NCBI RefSeq assembly: GCF_050571805.1
Contig: NZ_CP192219.1
Source: Halodesulfovibrio aestuarii
Lineage (GTDB): Bacteria > Desulfobacterota > Desulfovibrionia > Desulfovibrionales > Desulfovibrionaceae
Length of the DNA stretch: 64,000 bases
Direction: 5' to 3' (one strand)
The notes beneath the pieces are model-generated. The model was not told the DNA's origin, searched no databases, and worked only from the letters and a program-made list of their open reading frames with translations. The position numbers and the translations under genes were made by a program. This document shows, one piece after another, positions 24,645-34,382 of this stretch. Positions within the stretch are counted from its first letter, which is position 1. Each line of letters begins with the position of its first letter.

Positions 24645-26129
24645 ATGGATCTTCGATTCCAACAGGCACCAGCCGCTGAGTGGCAAGCAAACACTGTGCT
24701 TCTTTTCAACTTCAAAGAAGAGACAGTGACCGAAACCATCCCTAATCTAAGTGAAACCATCCCTTGGATTACTATTACCCCTGCCATTCAGGATGCAAAG
24801 GGCGAAAAGAATCAGGTAACAGTTGCATACGGTCACCCTTCTATCCCAATGCCACGTGCTATTATCGTCGGCCTTGGCGAACGTAACGACTTTACTCTTG
24901 AGGTATTCCGTGAAGCTGTTAAAACAGCAGCGCTCAAATGCAGAGAGCTCAAAGCAGACACCTGCGCCATCGCCGTTGAAGCGTTTGATTCCATTGATGA
25001 AGAAAACACGGTGCTTGTTGAAGAAGCTGTTGCTTCTTCAATTATTGCCTTGCATACCTACGATGCACTCAAAACCACACAGGAAGAACCGCCACATTCT
25101 CCTCGCTGGATGGCTCTGCTCTCCACAGAAGACAACTTCCCTGATGACATTCATGCAGCAGCGCGCCGCGGTGAAGCAGCAGCAGCAGGCGTTAACTACA
25201 CCCGCGACCTCGTAAACGCACCTGCAAACATTGTCACACCTGCTGCTCTTGCTCAAAAAGCTGAAGAGCTCGGTAAAAAATACAATTTTAAACGTACCAT
25301 CCTTAGCCGTAATGAAATCATCGAGGCAGGCATGGGCGCGTTTATGTCCGTTGCAGCAGGCTCCGATGCTGAACCAAAATTTATTGTTCTTGAACACGCC
25401 CCCAAAGGTACTGAAAACGACGACCCAATCGTGTTTGTCGGCAAAGGCGTTACCTTTGACACCGGCGGAATTTCCTTGAAACCATCCCTCGGCATGCATG
25501 AAATGAAATCAGACATGGGTGGCGCTGGCGCAGTATTCGGCCTGTTCGAAGCACTCGGCAATTCCGACATCGAACGCCGAGTTATCGGCATCACTCCATG
25601 TACCGACAACATGCCAAGCTCTACTGCTACCCATCCGGGCGATGTTGTCACCTCCCTTAACGGTAAGACCATCGAAGTAATCAACACAGATGCTGAAGGG
25701 CGACTCATTCTCGTTGATGCACTTACCTACGCGCAAAAAGAATACAAACCGGCAGCGCTTATCAACCTGGCAACTCTTACCGGCGCATGCGTTGTTGCTC
25801 TCGGTACCCACGCAGCAGCAGTGTTTGCAACAGACGAAGAGCTTTCCAAAAAAATTTCTGAGACTGGCGCGCATGTTGGTGACAAATATTGGCCTATGCC
25901 TCTGTGGGATTGCTACTTTGAAAGCCTTAAATCCGACGTTGCAGACATGAAAAACGTTGGCAACCGGGAAGGTGGTGCAGTCAATGCAGCACTCTTCCTC
26001 AAACAGTTCGTTGAAAAAGATGTTCGCTGGGCACATCTCGACATCGCAGGAACCGCGTTCAACAAAAAAGACGGTGCAACCGGCTTCGGTGTCCGCACAA
26101 TGCTTGAAATTGTCCGCAAGGGAATTTAA
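24645..26129 (+). CDS. pepA: Leucyl aminopeptidase (M17 family)
   Basis: Cytosolic two-metal aminopeptidase of 494 aa. I choose the ATG at 24645 (MDLRFQQAP) with GGAGA upstream; the longer frame begins inside the malic enzyme terminator. The N-terminal macro-like domain is followed by the catalytic domain with VGKGVTFDTGGISLKP (metal Lys and Asp), the SDMGGAGA segment, and the M17 signature NTDAEGRLIL. A terminator follows. Confidence 0.95.
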   Translation: MDLRFQQAPAAEWQANTVLLFNFKEETVTETIPNLSETIPWITITPAIQDAKGEKNQVTVAYGHPSIPMPRAIIVGLGERNDFTLEVFREAVKTAALKCRELKADTCAIAVEAFDSIDEENTVLVEEAVASSIIALHTYDALKTTQEEPPHSPRWMALLSTEDNFPDDIHAAARRGEAAAAGVNYTRDLVNAPANIVTPAALAQKAEELGKKYNFKRTILSRNEIIEAGMGAFMSVAAGSDAEPKFIVLEHAPKGTENDDPIVFVGKGVTFDTGGISLKPSLGMHEMKSDMGGAGAVFGLFEALGNSDIERRVIGITPCTDNMPSSTATHPGDVVTSLNGKTIEVINTDAEGRLILVDALTYAQKEYKPAALINLATLTGACVVALGTHAAAVFATDEELSKKISETGAHVGDKYWPMPLWDCYFESLKSDVADMKNVGNREGGAVNAALFLKQFVEKDVRWAHLDIAGTAFNKKDGATGFGVRTMLEIVRKGI

Positions 26130-26194
26130 ACGGTCTCCTTTGCATGAATGCCAGTATTGGCATCCTAACAACCAGCAGACTCGTAAATAAGACT

Positions 26195-26228
26195 AAAAGG
26201 CTGCCCTACACAAAGGGCAGCCTTTTTA
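26195..26228 (+). terminator. Terminator after pepA
   Basis: AAAAGGCTGCCCT (26195-26206 region) pairs with AGGGCAGCCTTTTT (26214-26226) around a short loop; T-tract follows. A-rich sequence on the left allows weak reverse function. Confidence 0.9.
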
Positions 26229-26329
26229 TTTCTTCGTAACACCAATCGGGAACCAGCAACTATACTGCCTCCTGAAAAAGGGGTGTGATACCGTATTAGC
26301 AATCTTCACTGATAAAGGGATGTAAAGGT

Positions 26330-26737
26330 ATGAACGTTGAAATAGATCACCTGACGCTTAATGTTGAAAGCCCTGACGCCTGCGTCACTTTTTACCACGA
26401 GGTCATTGGGCTGCTGCCGGAAAATTATGATGCATGGAAGCAAGGAAAAGCAAAATTTCCTTCTGTGCGAATTAATACGCATAATATGATACACTTTTTC
26501 CCGCCGGACATGTGGAAAGAGATGGGGTATCTGCTCTGCTCCCCGGGCAAAGGAAATCATGTATGTCTAGCCTTTGCAGAAAAAGAATGGACAGCACTCC
26601 TCCATCGCCTTGAGGAACGTGAAATAAAAATGAGAGGCCCCCTGACGCTGACAGGTGCTCGCGGGACGGGCACATCTATATTCATAAACGACCCTGAAGG
26701 ATTTACTGTAGAATTAAAGACTTACGACCATGAGTAA
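26330..26737 (+). CDS. VOC (glyoxalase/bleomycin-resistance) superfamily protein
   Basis: Protein of 135 aa with two beta-alpha-beta-beta-beta halves typical of vicinal-oxygen-chelate proteins. It begins VEIDHLTLNVESPDACVTFYHEVIGL with a candidate metal His, has HNMIHFF in the middle and ends DPEGFTVELKTY with the usual Glu ligand. The substrate cannot be told from sequence. A lone gene with a weak ribosome binding site between terminator-bounded neighbours. Confidence 0.85.
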   Translation: MNVEIDHLTLNVESPDACVTFYHEVIGLLPENYDAWKQGKAKFPSVRINTHNMIHFFPPDMWKEMGYLLCSPGKGNHVCLAFAEKEWTALLHRLEEREIKMRGPLTLTGARGTGTSIFINDPEGFTVELKTYDHE

Positions 26738-26777
26738 CACAAACTGATTTACATACGATTTTACCCTTTTTTTTATA

Positions 26778-26837
26778 TTGACATGACGGCCAGATGCCCT
26801 CTAAAAACTCGCACACGTTTACTGTAAAATACGTGTG
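26778..26837 (+). promoter_or_regulatory. Candidate speA promoter with start-site inverted repeat
   Basis: TTGACA (26778-26783), 18-base spacer, TAAAAA (26802-26807). Immediately downstream CACACGTTTAC (26812-26822) and GTAAA plus CGTGTG (26824-26837) form an inverted repeat with three unpaired bases. It could be an operator or leader hairpin. A second stem (CGGCAAC/GTTGCCG) lies near 26886-26912. Confidence 0.5.
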
Positions 26838-26952
26838 TACGTGCGCCTGCCATCCGGTTATAAAGCATGTACGTGTAGAGGTTACGGCAACTGGACTTTT
26901 AGTTGTTGCCGGTTGGTCACACCATTAATGGAGTATGTATGAGGTACGACAG

Positions 26953-28872
26953 TTGGCAAACAAGAACGCCCTCCAGCAGTGGAGTATTGATGACTCTGCT
27001 GAACTGTATGGCATCCGTAATTGGGGTGCCGGTTACTTTGACATTACTGAAAATGGCGACGTTGCCATCCACCCGTTTGGACGTGGCAGCAACGTAGCTG
27101 TCAGTATTCCAGAGGTTATTAGAGAACTCAAAGAGCGTGGCCTTGAGCTGCCTGTTCTCTTGCGTATTGAAAACATTCTTGATTCGCAAATATCCTCTCT
27201 TCACAATTCCTTTAGAGACGCCATCAAAAGTCTTGGCTACAAGGCTGAATACCGAGGCGTTTTCCCCATCAAAGTCAATCAGCAACAGCAGGTTCTCGAA
27301 GAGATAGCCAATTTTGGTTCTTCCTTCCATCACGGGTTTGAAGTTGGCAGTAAAGCAGAGCTTATCGCTGCGATCTCACAAATGCGTGACCATAAGGCAT
27401 GCCTTGTCTGCAACGGATACAAAGATGAAGAATTCATCGATCTTGGACTCCACGCCATGCGCATGGGTTTCAACTGTATTTTCGTTATGGAAATGGGATG
27501 GGAACTGTCCACGTTGTTAGAACGTGCTGCATTGCTTGGTGTAGAGCCGCAAATCGGTGTACGCGTTAAGCTTTCAGCGAAAGGCGGCGGGCACTGGACT
27601 GCCTCCGGTGGAGAACGTTCTTCTTTCGGGCTTTCTATGTCGCAAATCACCGACATTGTTGACACCCTGAAAGAACAGAAGAAGCTGCACTGCTTGAAGC
27701 TGCTGCACTATCATCTTGGCTCACAGATTCCTAACATCCGCAGTATACGTACTGCTGTCCAGGAAGCTTCCCGCGTATATGCTGAGCTTGTTCAGGAAGG
27801 CGCACCAATGGGATACATTGACCTTGGTGGCGGATTGGCAGTCGACTACGACGGTTCACACACAAACTATGTCTCCAGCCGAAACTACAGCGTTAATGAA
27901 TATGCCATGGACGTTGTAGAAGCGGTTATGACCACTCTCGACAAACAAGATATTCCGCATCCGCACATCATTACTGAATCCGGTCGTGCTGTGGTTGCAT
28001 ATTATTCCGTACTGCTTTTCAACATCCTTGATGTAAGCAAAATTGAAGACGGCCGTGTCCCGAAGGAAATTCCGGAAGACACCCCTGAAGCAATAGTAAA
28101 CATGTACGAAGCATATAAGTCTCTCAACCTGCGCAACCTTCAGGAAGCATATAACGATGCACTCTTCTATCGAGACGAGGTGCGCCGTATGTTCCTGGAC
28201 GGAAGAGTTAACCTGCGCCAACGAACATTAGCAGACAATCTCTTCTGGGCGATTACCAAAACCGTTGCCAAACTGAAAGACAAACTCAAAATAGTCCCTA
28301 AAGAGCTGGAAGAAATTGATACAGCTCTTGCAGATATATATTATGCTAACTTCAGCGTATTCCAGTCTCTTCCGGATGCGTGGGCAATTGACCAGCTGTT
28401 CCCGGTGATGCCACTGCATCGATTAAAAGAAGAGCCGTCTCGCAACGCCATTATTTCAGACATTACTTGTGACTCTGATGGCAAGCTGGACACCTTTATT
28501 GACCCGAAAGGCGAAAAACCACTGCTTGACCTGCACCCTATGCAAAACGGTGACGAGTACTACCTTGGTGCTTTTCTCGTAGGTGCATATCAAGAGACCC
28601 TTGGAGATCTGCACAATCTGTTCGGCGATACAAACGTCGTCAGCGTACGCGTATACGAAGACGGCAGCTACGAATTTGTGCGTGAGATTGAAGGTGACAC
28701 AGTGGGTGAGTTGCTTGAATACGTTGAGTATGACCAACGCAGAATTATGGAAGATCTGCGCACTATGGCAGAACAGGCCGTGCGTGAAGGTCGTATCACC
28801 GCTGCGGAACGATTCGATCTTCTTCAGGCATTCTACGCCGGTCTACGCGGCTATACCTATTTCGAAAAATAA
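26953..28872 (+). CDS. speA: Biosynthetic arginine decarboxylase SpeA
   Basis: PLP enzyme turning arginine into agmatine, first step of polyamine synthesis. I prefer the TTG at 26953 (reading MANKNALQQW) because GAGG lies eight bases upstream; the ATG at 26935 gives six more residues but its GGAG is one base away. About 639 aa, close to the E. coli size. Visible are the PLP-lysine region FPIKVNQQQQVLEEI, GFEVGSKAELIAA, KAGGGHWT-like GAKGGGHW region and the glycine loop GGGLAVDYDGS. It leads a polyamine gene set with the next two genes. Confidence 0.93.
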   Translation: MANKNALQQWSIDDSAELYGIRNWGAGYFDITENGDVAIHPFGRGSNVAVSIPEVIRELKERGLELPVLLRIENILDSQISSLHNSFRDAIKSLGYKAEYRGVFPIKVNQQQQVLEEIANFGSSFHHGFEVGSKAELIAAISQMRDHKACLVCNGYKDEEFIDLGLHAMRMGFNCIFVMEMGWELSTLLERAALLGVEPQIGVRVKLSAKGGGHWTASGGERSSFGLSMSQITDIVDTLKEQKKLHCLKLLHYHLGSQIPNIRSIRTAVQEASRVYAELVQEGAPMGYIDLGGGLAVDYDGSHTNYVSSRNYSVNEYAMDVVEAVMTTLDKQDIPHPHIITESGRAVVAYYSVLLFNILDVSKIEDGRVPKEIPEDTPEAIVNMYEAYKSLNLRNLQEAYNDALFYRDEVRRMFLDGRVNLRQRTLADNLFWAITKTVAKLKDKLKIVPKELEEIDTALADIYYANFSVFQSLPDAWAIDQLFPVMPLHRLKEEPSRNAIISDITCDSDGKLDTFIDPKGEKPLLDLHPMQNGDEYYLGAFLVGAYQETLGDLHNLFGDTNVVSVRVYEDGSYEFVREIEGDTVGELLEYVEYDQRRIMEDLRTMAEQAVREGRITAAERFDLLQAFYAGLRGYTYFEK

Positions 28873-28950
28873 TTTTTGCGGCTGGAACCTATCACAACAT
28901 AGCAATTTCGAGGTAGGTTCTTCTCCCCGCACCATGCAAGGAGTACAACT

Positions 28951-30147
28951 ATGTCTAAGGTGTTGATTATCGGCGCTGGTGGCGTCGGCGGCGTGTGTGT
29001 ACACAAGTGCGCACAGGTTCCTGAAGTTTTTTCCGAAATCGTTCTTGCATCCAGAACCATTGAAAAATGTGATGCAATTGCCTCTTCCGTTAAAGAACGT
29101 ACCGGCCGCGACATTGTTACTGACACGGTTGACGCAGACAATGTGCCTGAGCTTGTAGATCTCATCAACAAGCACAAGCCTGCTCTCGTTATCAACCTCG
29201 CACTCCCGTATCAGGATCTCACCATCATGGACGCATGCCTGGAAACCGGTGTGCACTACCTTGATACTGCGAACTACGAACCACTTGATGAAGCAAAATT
29301 CGAGTACAAATGGCAGTGGGAATATCAGGAGCGTTTCAAAGAGAAAGGCCTTATGGCACTCCTCGGTTCCGGCTTCGACCCGGGTGTGACAAACGTGTTC
29401 TGTGCACATGCAATGAAACATCATTTTGATGAAGTTCATCAACTTGATATTATTGATTGCAATGCCGGCGACCACGGTCACCCGTTCGCAACCAACTTCA
29501 ATCCGGAAATCAACATCCGCGAAGTTACTGCAAATGGTCGTTACTGGGAACATGGCGAGTGGATTGAAACCGATCCTCTCAGCTTCTCCATGAACTACGA
29601 CTTCCCTGAAGGCATCGGTCCTAAAAAATGTTTCCTTATGTACCACGAAGAGCTTGAGTCTCTCGTAAAACATTTGAAAGGCCTCAAACGTGCCCGTTTC
29701 TGGATGACATTCTCCGACCAGTACCTGAACCACCTTAAAGTGCTCGAAAACGTAGGCATGACTCGTATCGACACTGTTAAATACAATGGTCAGGACATTG
29801 TGCCTCTCCGATTCCTCAAAGAAGTTCTTCCGGAACCTGCAGGACTTGGCGAACGCACAAAAGGTCGTACCTGCATCGGTTGCCGTATCAAAGGTATGAA
29901 AGACGGCGAGCCTAAAGATTACTATATCTACAACATCTGCGACCATGAAGAAGCATTCAAAGAAGTGGCTTCTCAGGCTGTTTCCTACACCACCGGTGTA
30001 CCAGCTATGATTGGCGCAATGCTTATGCTTACCGGCAAGTGGACTGGCGAAGGCGTCTTCAACATGGAAGAGCTTGACCCTGACCCATTCATGGAAAAAC
30101 TCAACATTCACGGTCTCCCATGGACAGAAGTTACCTTCAAAAATTAA
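28951..30147 (+). CDS. Carboxynorspermidine dehydrogenase (saccharopine dehydrogenase family)
   Basis: NADPH-dependent reductive condensation of aspartate semialdehyde with a diamine to carboxynorspermidine or carboxyspermidine. The 398-aa protein has the N-terminal Rossmann GAGGVGGVCVHKCAQ and the Lys1-family segments INLALPYQDLTIMDACLETGVHYLDTANYE and GSGFDPGVTN. AAGGAG precedes the ATG. The adjoining decarboxylase gene overlaps its end by 28 bases, strongly supporting the carboxynorspermidine call over saccharopine metabolism. Confidence 0.9.
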   Translation: MSKVLIIGAGGVGGVCVHKCAQVPEVFSEIVLASRTIEKCDAIASSVKERTGRDIVTDTVDADNVPELVDLINKHKPALVINLALPYQDLTIMDACLETGVHYLDTANYEPLDEAKFEYKWQWEYQERFKEKGLMALLGSGFDPGVTNVFCAHAMKHHFDEVHQLDIIDCNAGDHGHPFATNFNPEINIREVTANGRYWEHGEWIETDPLSFSMNYDFPEGIGPKKCFLMYHEELESLVKHLKGLKRARFWMTFSDQYLNHLKVLENVGMTRIDTVKYNGQDIVPLRFLKEVLPEPAGLGERTKGRTCIGCRIKGMKDGEPKDYYIYNICDHEEAFKEVASQAVSYTTGVPAMIGAMLMLTGKWTGEGVFNMEELDPDPFMEKLNIHGLPWTEVTFKN

Positions 30148-31277
30148 ATCCGGAGCGCCTGCCTTCTCCATGCTTTGTTGTGGATGAAGCAAAGCTTGCG
30201 GATAACGCGGCAATTCTGGATTCCGTTCAGCAGCGTACAGGAGCAAAAATCCTCCTCGCGCTCAAAGGATTCGCCACATACAGCACCTTTCCGGTACTCA
30301 ACGGCATCCTGCACGGAACCTGCGCCAGTTCACCGCACGAGGCGAGACTAGGACGTGAAGAATTCGGCGGCGAAGTGCACAGCTTCGCCGCTGCTTATTC
30401 AGATGATGATATGGCAGAAATTATCAAATACTCTGACCACATCGTTTTCAACTCTTTCGCACAGCTTCGCAAGTACCGCCCGCTCATTCAGGCAGCAGAA
30501 CGTACCATCAAAATCGGCGTGCGCGTTAACCCGCAGCACTCCGAAGGTGCAACGCCCATTTATGACCCGTGTTCCCCCGGTTCACGTCTTGGTGTGCGCC
30601 TTGAAAACTTTGATGAAAACGACCTTGAAGGCGTATCCGGATTGCACTTCCACACCCTCTGTGAGCAAGACGCAGACGCACTTGACCGCACGCTGGAAGC
30701 TGTAGAAACGCAATTTGGACACCTTCTTCACGGCATGGAATGGCTTAACTTTGGTGGCGGACACCACATAACCCGTGAAGGGTACGATATAGACCGCCTG
30801 TGCGCCTGTATCGAGCGTGCAAAAAGCCGCTACAATGTTCAAGTGTATCTTGAACCGGGAGAAGCCGTAGCGCTGGATGCAGGAATCCTTGTGAGTACCG
30901 TGCTCGATATTATCAAAGCAGACATGGAGATAGCCATTCTCGACGCATCCGCAGCATGCCACATGCCGGATGTTCTCGAAATGCCATACCGTCCGTTTGT
31001 TATTGATTCCGGAGAGAGGGACGAAAAAGCCTACTCATACCGCTTTGCCGGTAAATCCTGTCTTGCCGGCGATGTTATCGGAGAATATTCCTTCAATGCC
31101 CCGCTTAACTCAGGAGACCGGCTTGCCTTCACAGATATGGCGATCTACTCCATGGTGAAAACAAACACCTTCAACGGATTGCAGCTGCCAGCAATCGCAC
31201 GCTACAACCCAAATTCCGATGAACTGCATATAGTACGCGAATTCGGGTACAATGACTTTAAGTGTCGGTTGTCATAG
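30120..31277 (+). CDS. nspC: Carboxynorspermidine decarboxylase NspC
   Basis: PLP-dependent decarboxylase completing norspermidine/spermidine synthesis without S-adenosylmethionine. The 385 aa begin LPSPCFVVDEAKL, with the PLP-lysine in ILLALKGFATYS and the alanine-racemase-fold motifs GVRVNPQHSEG, LHFHTLCEQD and LNFGGGHH; CHMPDVLEMPYRP near the C-terminus is typical of NspC. The start overlaps the previous gene by 28 bases and lacks its own ribosome site, so it is translationally coupled. Confidence 0.93.
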   Translation: MDRSYLQKLNPERLPSPCFVVDEAKLADNAAILDSVQQRTGAKILLALKGFATYSTFPVLNGILHGTCASSPHEARLGREEFGGEVHSFAAAYSDDDMAEIIKYSDHIVFNSFAQLRKYRPLIQAAERTIKIGVRVNPQHSEGATPIYDPCSPGSRLGVRLENFDENDLEGVSGLHFHTLCEQDADALDRTLEAVETQFGHLLHGMEWLNFGGGHHITREGYDIDRLCACIERAKSRYNVQVYLEPGEAVALDAGILVSTVLDIIKADMEIAILDASAACHMPDVLEMPYRPFVIDSGERDEKAYSYRFAGKSCLAGDVIGEYSFNAPLNSGDRLAFTDMAIYSMVKTNTFNGLQLPAIARYNPNSDELHIVREFGYNDFKCRLS

Positions 31278-31293
31278 TTTTTATTTTTTTCGT

Positions 31294-31327
31294 CCGGTGG
31301 AAACCTTTTGCAATAGGTTTCCACCGG
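31294..31327 (+). other. Strong hairpin without T-tract after nspC
   Basis: CCGGTGGAAACC (31294-31305) and GGTTTCCACCGG (31316-31327) form a perfect 12-pair stem with a ten-base loop. C-rich rather than T-rich sequence follows, while a long T-tract precedes it. It may protect the upstream transcript or act with Rho. Confidence 0.6.
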
Positions 31328-31456
31328 CCCCCCTTCCAGAAGATTTTATTCGCAAGGGCAACTCTTTGCTTACGTAGCCTCACGGCTCCTCACAACCTCT
31401 CGCTCCTGAAGTCATACCGTATTGCCAACAAATTCATCACAACGTAGAATAAAAAT

Positions 31457-32308
31457 ATGAATAAATTTTTAGCATCAGAACTTGAAGAAACTACGCCGGA
31501 ACAATGCCGATTTCAGGTTGTTCCGGTTCCTTTTGAAGCAACAGTTTCCTATGGTGGTGGCACAGCTGAAGGCCCTCGCGCTATTCTTGAAGCGTCCGAT
31601 CAGCTTGAATTGTGGGACGGCGAATCCATTCCCGCAAATGAAGGCATCTACACCCATGAAGCAGTAGATTGTACAGGCCCTACTGAACAAGTTCTTGCCC
31701 GCATTGAAGCTGCCATATCCACTGCTGCAGAGTATGGGATGCCGGTTATGCTTGGCGGCGAACATTCTGTAACACTTGGCGCCTTGCGTGCATTGAAGAA
31801 AAAATACGGCACATTTGGTATCGTACAATTCGACGCCCATGCTGACCTGCGAAAAGCCTACGAAGGCAACCCGTACAGTCATGCCTCCGTTATGCACCGT
31901 GCCCTTGAACTGGAACTTCCTGTATTCCAACTCGGCGTGCGGGCCTTTTGTACAGAAGAAGTTGCGGTGCGCGCAAAACACAACATCCCGCATATTGATG
32001 CAAAAGAACTGGCACTCAACCCACTGCCGGACACCTTGCTCCCTGACGGTTTTCCAGAAAATATTTACATTACTTTTGATGTAGACGGACTTGACCCGTC
32101 CGTTATCCGCGCAACAGGAACTCCTGTTCCCGGTGGTATCCAATGGTGGCAGGCTATCACGTTACTTGAAAAAGCAGTGAAAGGGCGAAATGTCGTCGGC
32201 TGCGACGTGGTTGAACTTGCACCACAGGAAGGCGATCACGCATCAGACTTCGCGGCTGCACAACTCACCTATTCGATGCTGGGGATTATCCAACGATCTG
32301 CTAAATAA
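31457..32308 (+). CDS. speB: Agmatinase SpeB (ureohydrolase family)
   Basis: Manganese enzyme releasing urea from agmatine to give putrescine. The 283 aa contain the ureohydrolase metal motifs GGEHSVTLG, FDAHADLR (DAHAD) and FDVDGLDPS. Arginase is less likely because the adjacent speA supplies agmatine. The ATG at 31457 has only a weak ribosome site. It closes the polyamine region; the hairpin after nspC may separate its expression. Confidence 0.93.
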   Translation: MNKFLASELEETTPEQCRFQVVPVPFEATVSYGGGTAEGPRAILEASDQLELWDGESIPANEGIYTHEAVDCTGPTEQVLARIEAAISTAAEYGMPVMLGGEHSVTLGALRALKKKYGTFGIVQFDAHADLRKAYEGNPYSHASVMHRALELELPVFQLGVRAFCTEEVAVRAKHNIPHIDAKELALNPLPDTLLPDGFPENIYITFDVDGLDPSVIRATGTPVPGGIQWWQAITLLEKAVKGRNVVGCDVVELAPQEGDHASDFAAAQLTYSMLGIIQRSAK

Positions 32309-32372
32309 AATTACAGAGAGTGTACGGTACAGCTATCTTAACTCACAATAACGTAATGTTCATGGTTACAAT

Positions 32373-33122
32373 ATGAAACTTGCAATTATCTCTGACATAC
32401 ACAGCAACGTTTTTGCGCTACAGGCTGTTCTTGATGACATTTATGCTCGTGGTGCTGACCGTATTATAAACCTTGGAGATACGCTGTACGGACCGATGGA
32501 GCCAAAAGCGACTTACGATTTGCTTGCATACTGCGATATTATTTCAATATGCGGAAATCAGGATCGTATGCTGTATGAAATGCCTTCTAAAGACCTTGCA
32601 GAAAACGCTACATTTCAATTTGTATTGAACGATCTTGGCGAGACTCCCGTTGAATGGCTTAAAACACTGCCCTTTGACTGCCAGATAACCAATCAAATTT
32701 ATGCCTGCCATGGTTCACCAACAAATGATGTAACTTACTTGCTGGAAGACATATCATGTGGAAAAACACAGATACGACAAGATGGTGAAATATTTCAGCT
32801 GCTCAACGGACAAATTTCATCTATTATTCTCTGTGGTCACACACATATCCCGCGAGTCGTAGAATTATCCTCCAGCCAGCTTATTGTGAACCCCGGAAGC
32901 GTGGGGCTACCAGCATATACAGACGATCAACCTGTTGTTCATTCCATGGAAACGCATTCTTCTCACGCATCGTATACAATGCTGGAAGCATCTTCCTCCG
33001 GCTGGGATATTCAACAATTGAAGATTGCATATGATGTCCAAAGTGCTGTTGTTGCAGCAAACGAACAAGGCCGCACTGACTGGGCACACTATCTTGCAAC
33101 AGGTAGGGGAGATAAGATCTAA
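32373..33122 (+). CDS. Metallophosphoesterase (YfcE-like)
   Basis: Calcineurin-like phosphoesterase of 249 aa. The five metal motifs are visible: ISDIHSN, NLGDTLYGP, CGNQD, ACHGSP and CGHTHIP. The size and the GDT form resemble YfcE/MJ0936-like phosphodiesterases; the true substrate is unknown. Weak ribosome binding site. Ends at a bidirectional terminator shared with leuB. It has no evident link with the polyamine genes. Confidence 0.88.
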   Translation: MKLAIISDIHSNVFALQAVLDDIYARGADRIINLGDTLYGPMEPKATYDLLAYCDIISICGNQDRMLYEMPSKDLAENATFQFVLNDLGETPVEWLKTLPFDCQITNQIYACHGSPTNDVTYLLEDISCGKTQIRQDGEIFQLLNGQISSIILCGHTHIPRVVELSSSQLIVNPGSVGLPAYTDDQPVVHSMETHSSHASYTMLEASSSGWDIQQLKIAYDVQSAVVAANEQGRTDWAHYLATGRGDKI

Positions 33123-33139
33123 TATTTCATAAAACAAAA

Positions 33140-33180
33140 TAAAAAAGACGAAGCCACGTTTTGTAGCTTCGTCTTTTTCT
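33140..33180. terminator. Bidirectional terminator between metallophosphoesterase and leuB
   Basis: AAAAGACGAAGC and GCTTCGTCTTTTT form a 12-13-pair stem; T-tracts follow on both strands. It ends two convergent units. Confidence 0.9.
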
Positions 33181-33225
33181 TTTTAACAGTTGATAGCTCC
33201 AGCAGCCGGAGCCGCCAGTCTTATT

Positions 33226-34299
33226 TTATAATCTTTCAACAACCAAATTACCCATAGTGTTACAGCCTACAAGAGTTTCACCTTCAGACATGATGTCTCC
33301 GGTTCTGTAGCCTTCACGTAATACTTTCTGCACGGCTGCTTCAATTGCGTTTGCTTCTTTAACGAGATTGAAGGAATGACGCAGCATCATTGCCATGGAA
33401 AGAATTGAGGCAAGCGGGTTTGCTTTGTTTTGCCCTGCAATATCCGGAGCGGAGCCATGAATCGGCTCAAAAAGACCGGTGCCAGATTTGTTGAGGGATG
33501 CAGAAGGAAGCATGCCGATGGAACCGGTGATGACTGCTGCTTCATCAGACAAAATGTCGCCAAAAAGGTTGCCGGTCACGATAACATCAAACTGGTTCGG
33601 GTCGCGAACAAGCTGCATTGCTGCGTTATCAACGTACATGTGGCTAAGTTCAACTTCTGGATATTCAGTTGCAACTTCTTCCACTACGGCTCTCCACAGA
33701 CGGGATACTTCAAGAACGTTTGCTTTATCTACAGAACACACGCGCTTGTCACGTTTCATAGCTGCTTCAAAAGCAATTCGGGCAATGCGGCGCACTTCAT
33801 CTTCATTATACACCATTGTGTTATAACCATAACGCACGCCGTCCCGTTCTTCCTGCCCTTGTGGCTGACCAAAGTAAATACCACCAGTAAGTTCGCGCAC
33901 TACCATTACGTCGATACCGTCTTTTACAATATCAGGGCGCAGGAAACATGCACTGGAAAGCTCTGGAAACAATTTGGCAGGACGCAAGTTAGCAAACAGA
34001 CCAAGCTCTTTACGGATACCAAGCAATCCAGCTTCAGGACGAGTTGCACCATCCAGATTATCCCACTTAGGACCACCTACAGCCCCGAGAAATACGGCAT
34101 CTGCCTTCTTACACGCTTCAACAGTTTCCTGCGGCAACGGGCTTCCTGTGGCGTCAATAGCACAACCGCCGATAAGCTCTTCGGTAAACGTTACCTTATG
34201 ACCAAACTTGTCTGCAACTTTCTTTAAAACTTCTACTGCCTGCTTGGTGATTTCCGGCCCGATGCCGTCACCCGGCAATAACGCGATATTCATATCCAT
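33226..34299 (-). CDS. leuB: 3-isopropylmalate dehydrogenase
   Basis: NAD-dependent oxidative decarboxylation of 3-isopropylmalate in leucine synthesis. The 357-aa product starts NIALLPGDGIGPEI, with LRPAKLFPELSS, RELTGGIYFGQP and the signature GNLFGDILSDEAAVITGS. Length is standard. It is last in leuA-leuC-leuD-leuB; a GAGGGA ribosome site precedes the first ATG. The gene order matches a full pathway operon apart from the shared branched-chain steps. Confidence 0.96.
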   Translation of the reverse strand: MDMNIALLPGDGIGPEITKQAVEVLKKVADKFGHKVTFTEELIGGCAIDATGSPLPQETVEACKKADAVFLGAVGGPKWDNLDGATRPEAGLLGIRKELGLFANLRPAKLFPELSSACFLRPDIVKDGIDVMVVRELTGGIYFGQPQGQEERDGVRYGYNTMVYNEDEVRRIARIAFEAAMKRDKRVCSVDKANVLEVSRLWRAVVEEVATEYPEVELSHMYVDNAAMQLVRDPNQFDVIVTGNLFGDILSDEAAVITGSIGMLPSASLNKSGTGLFEPIHGSAPDIAGQNKANPLASILSMAMMLRHSFNLVKEANAIEAAVQKVLREGYRTGDIMSEGETLVGCNTMGNLVVERL

Positions 34300-34382
34300 T
34301 GTCTTTCCCTCGATGAAAATTTTGTATGTAGCTTTATGGGTTACGCTCCACTTCCTTGCAGTGATGAGGAGCAGCTTGCCTC

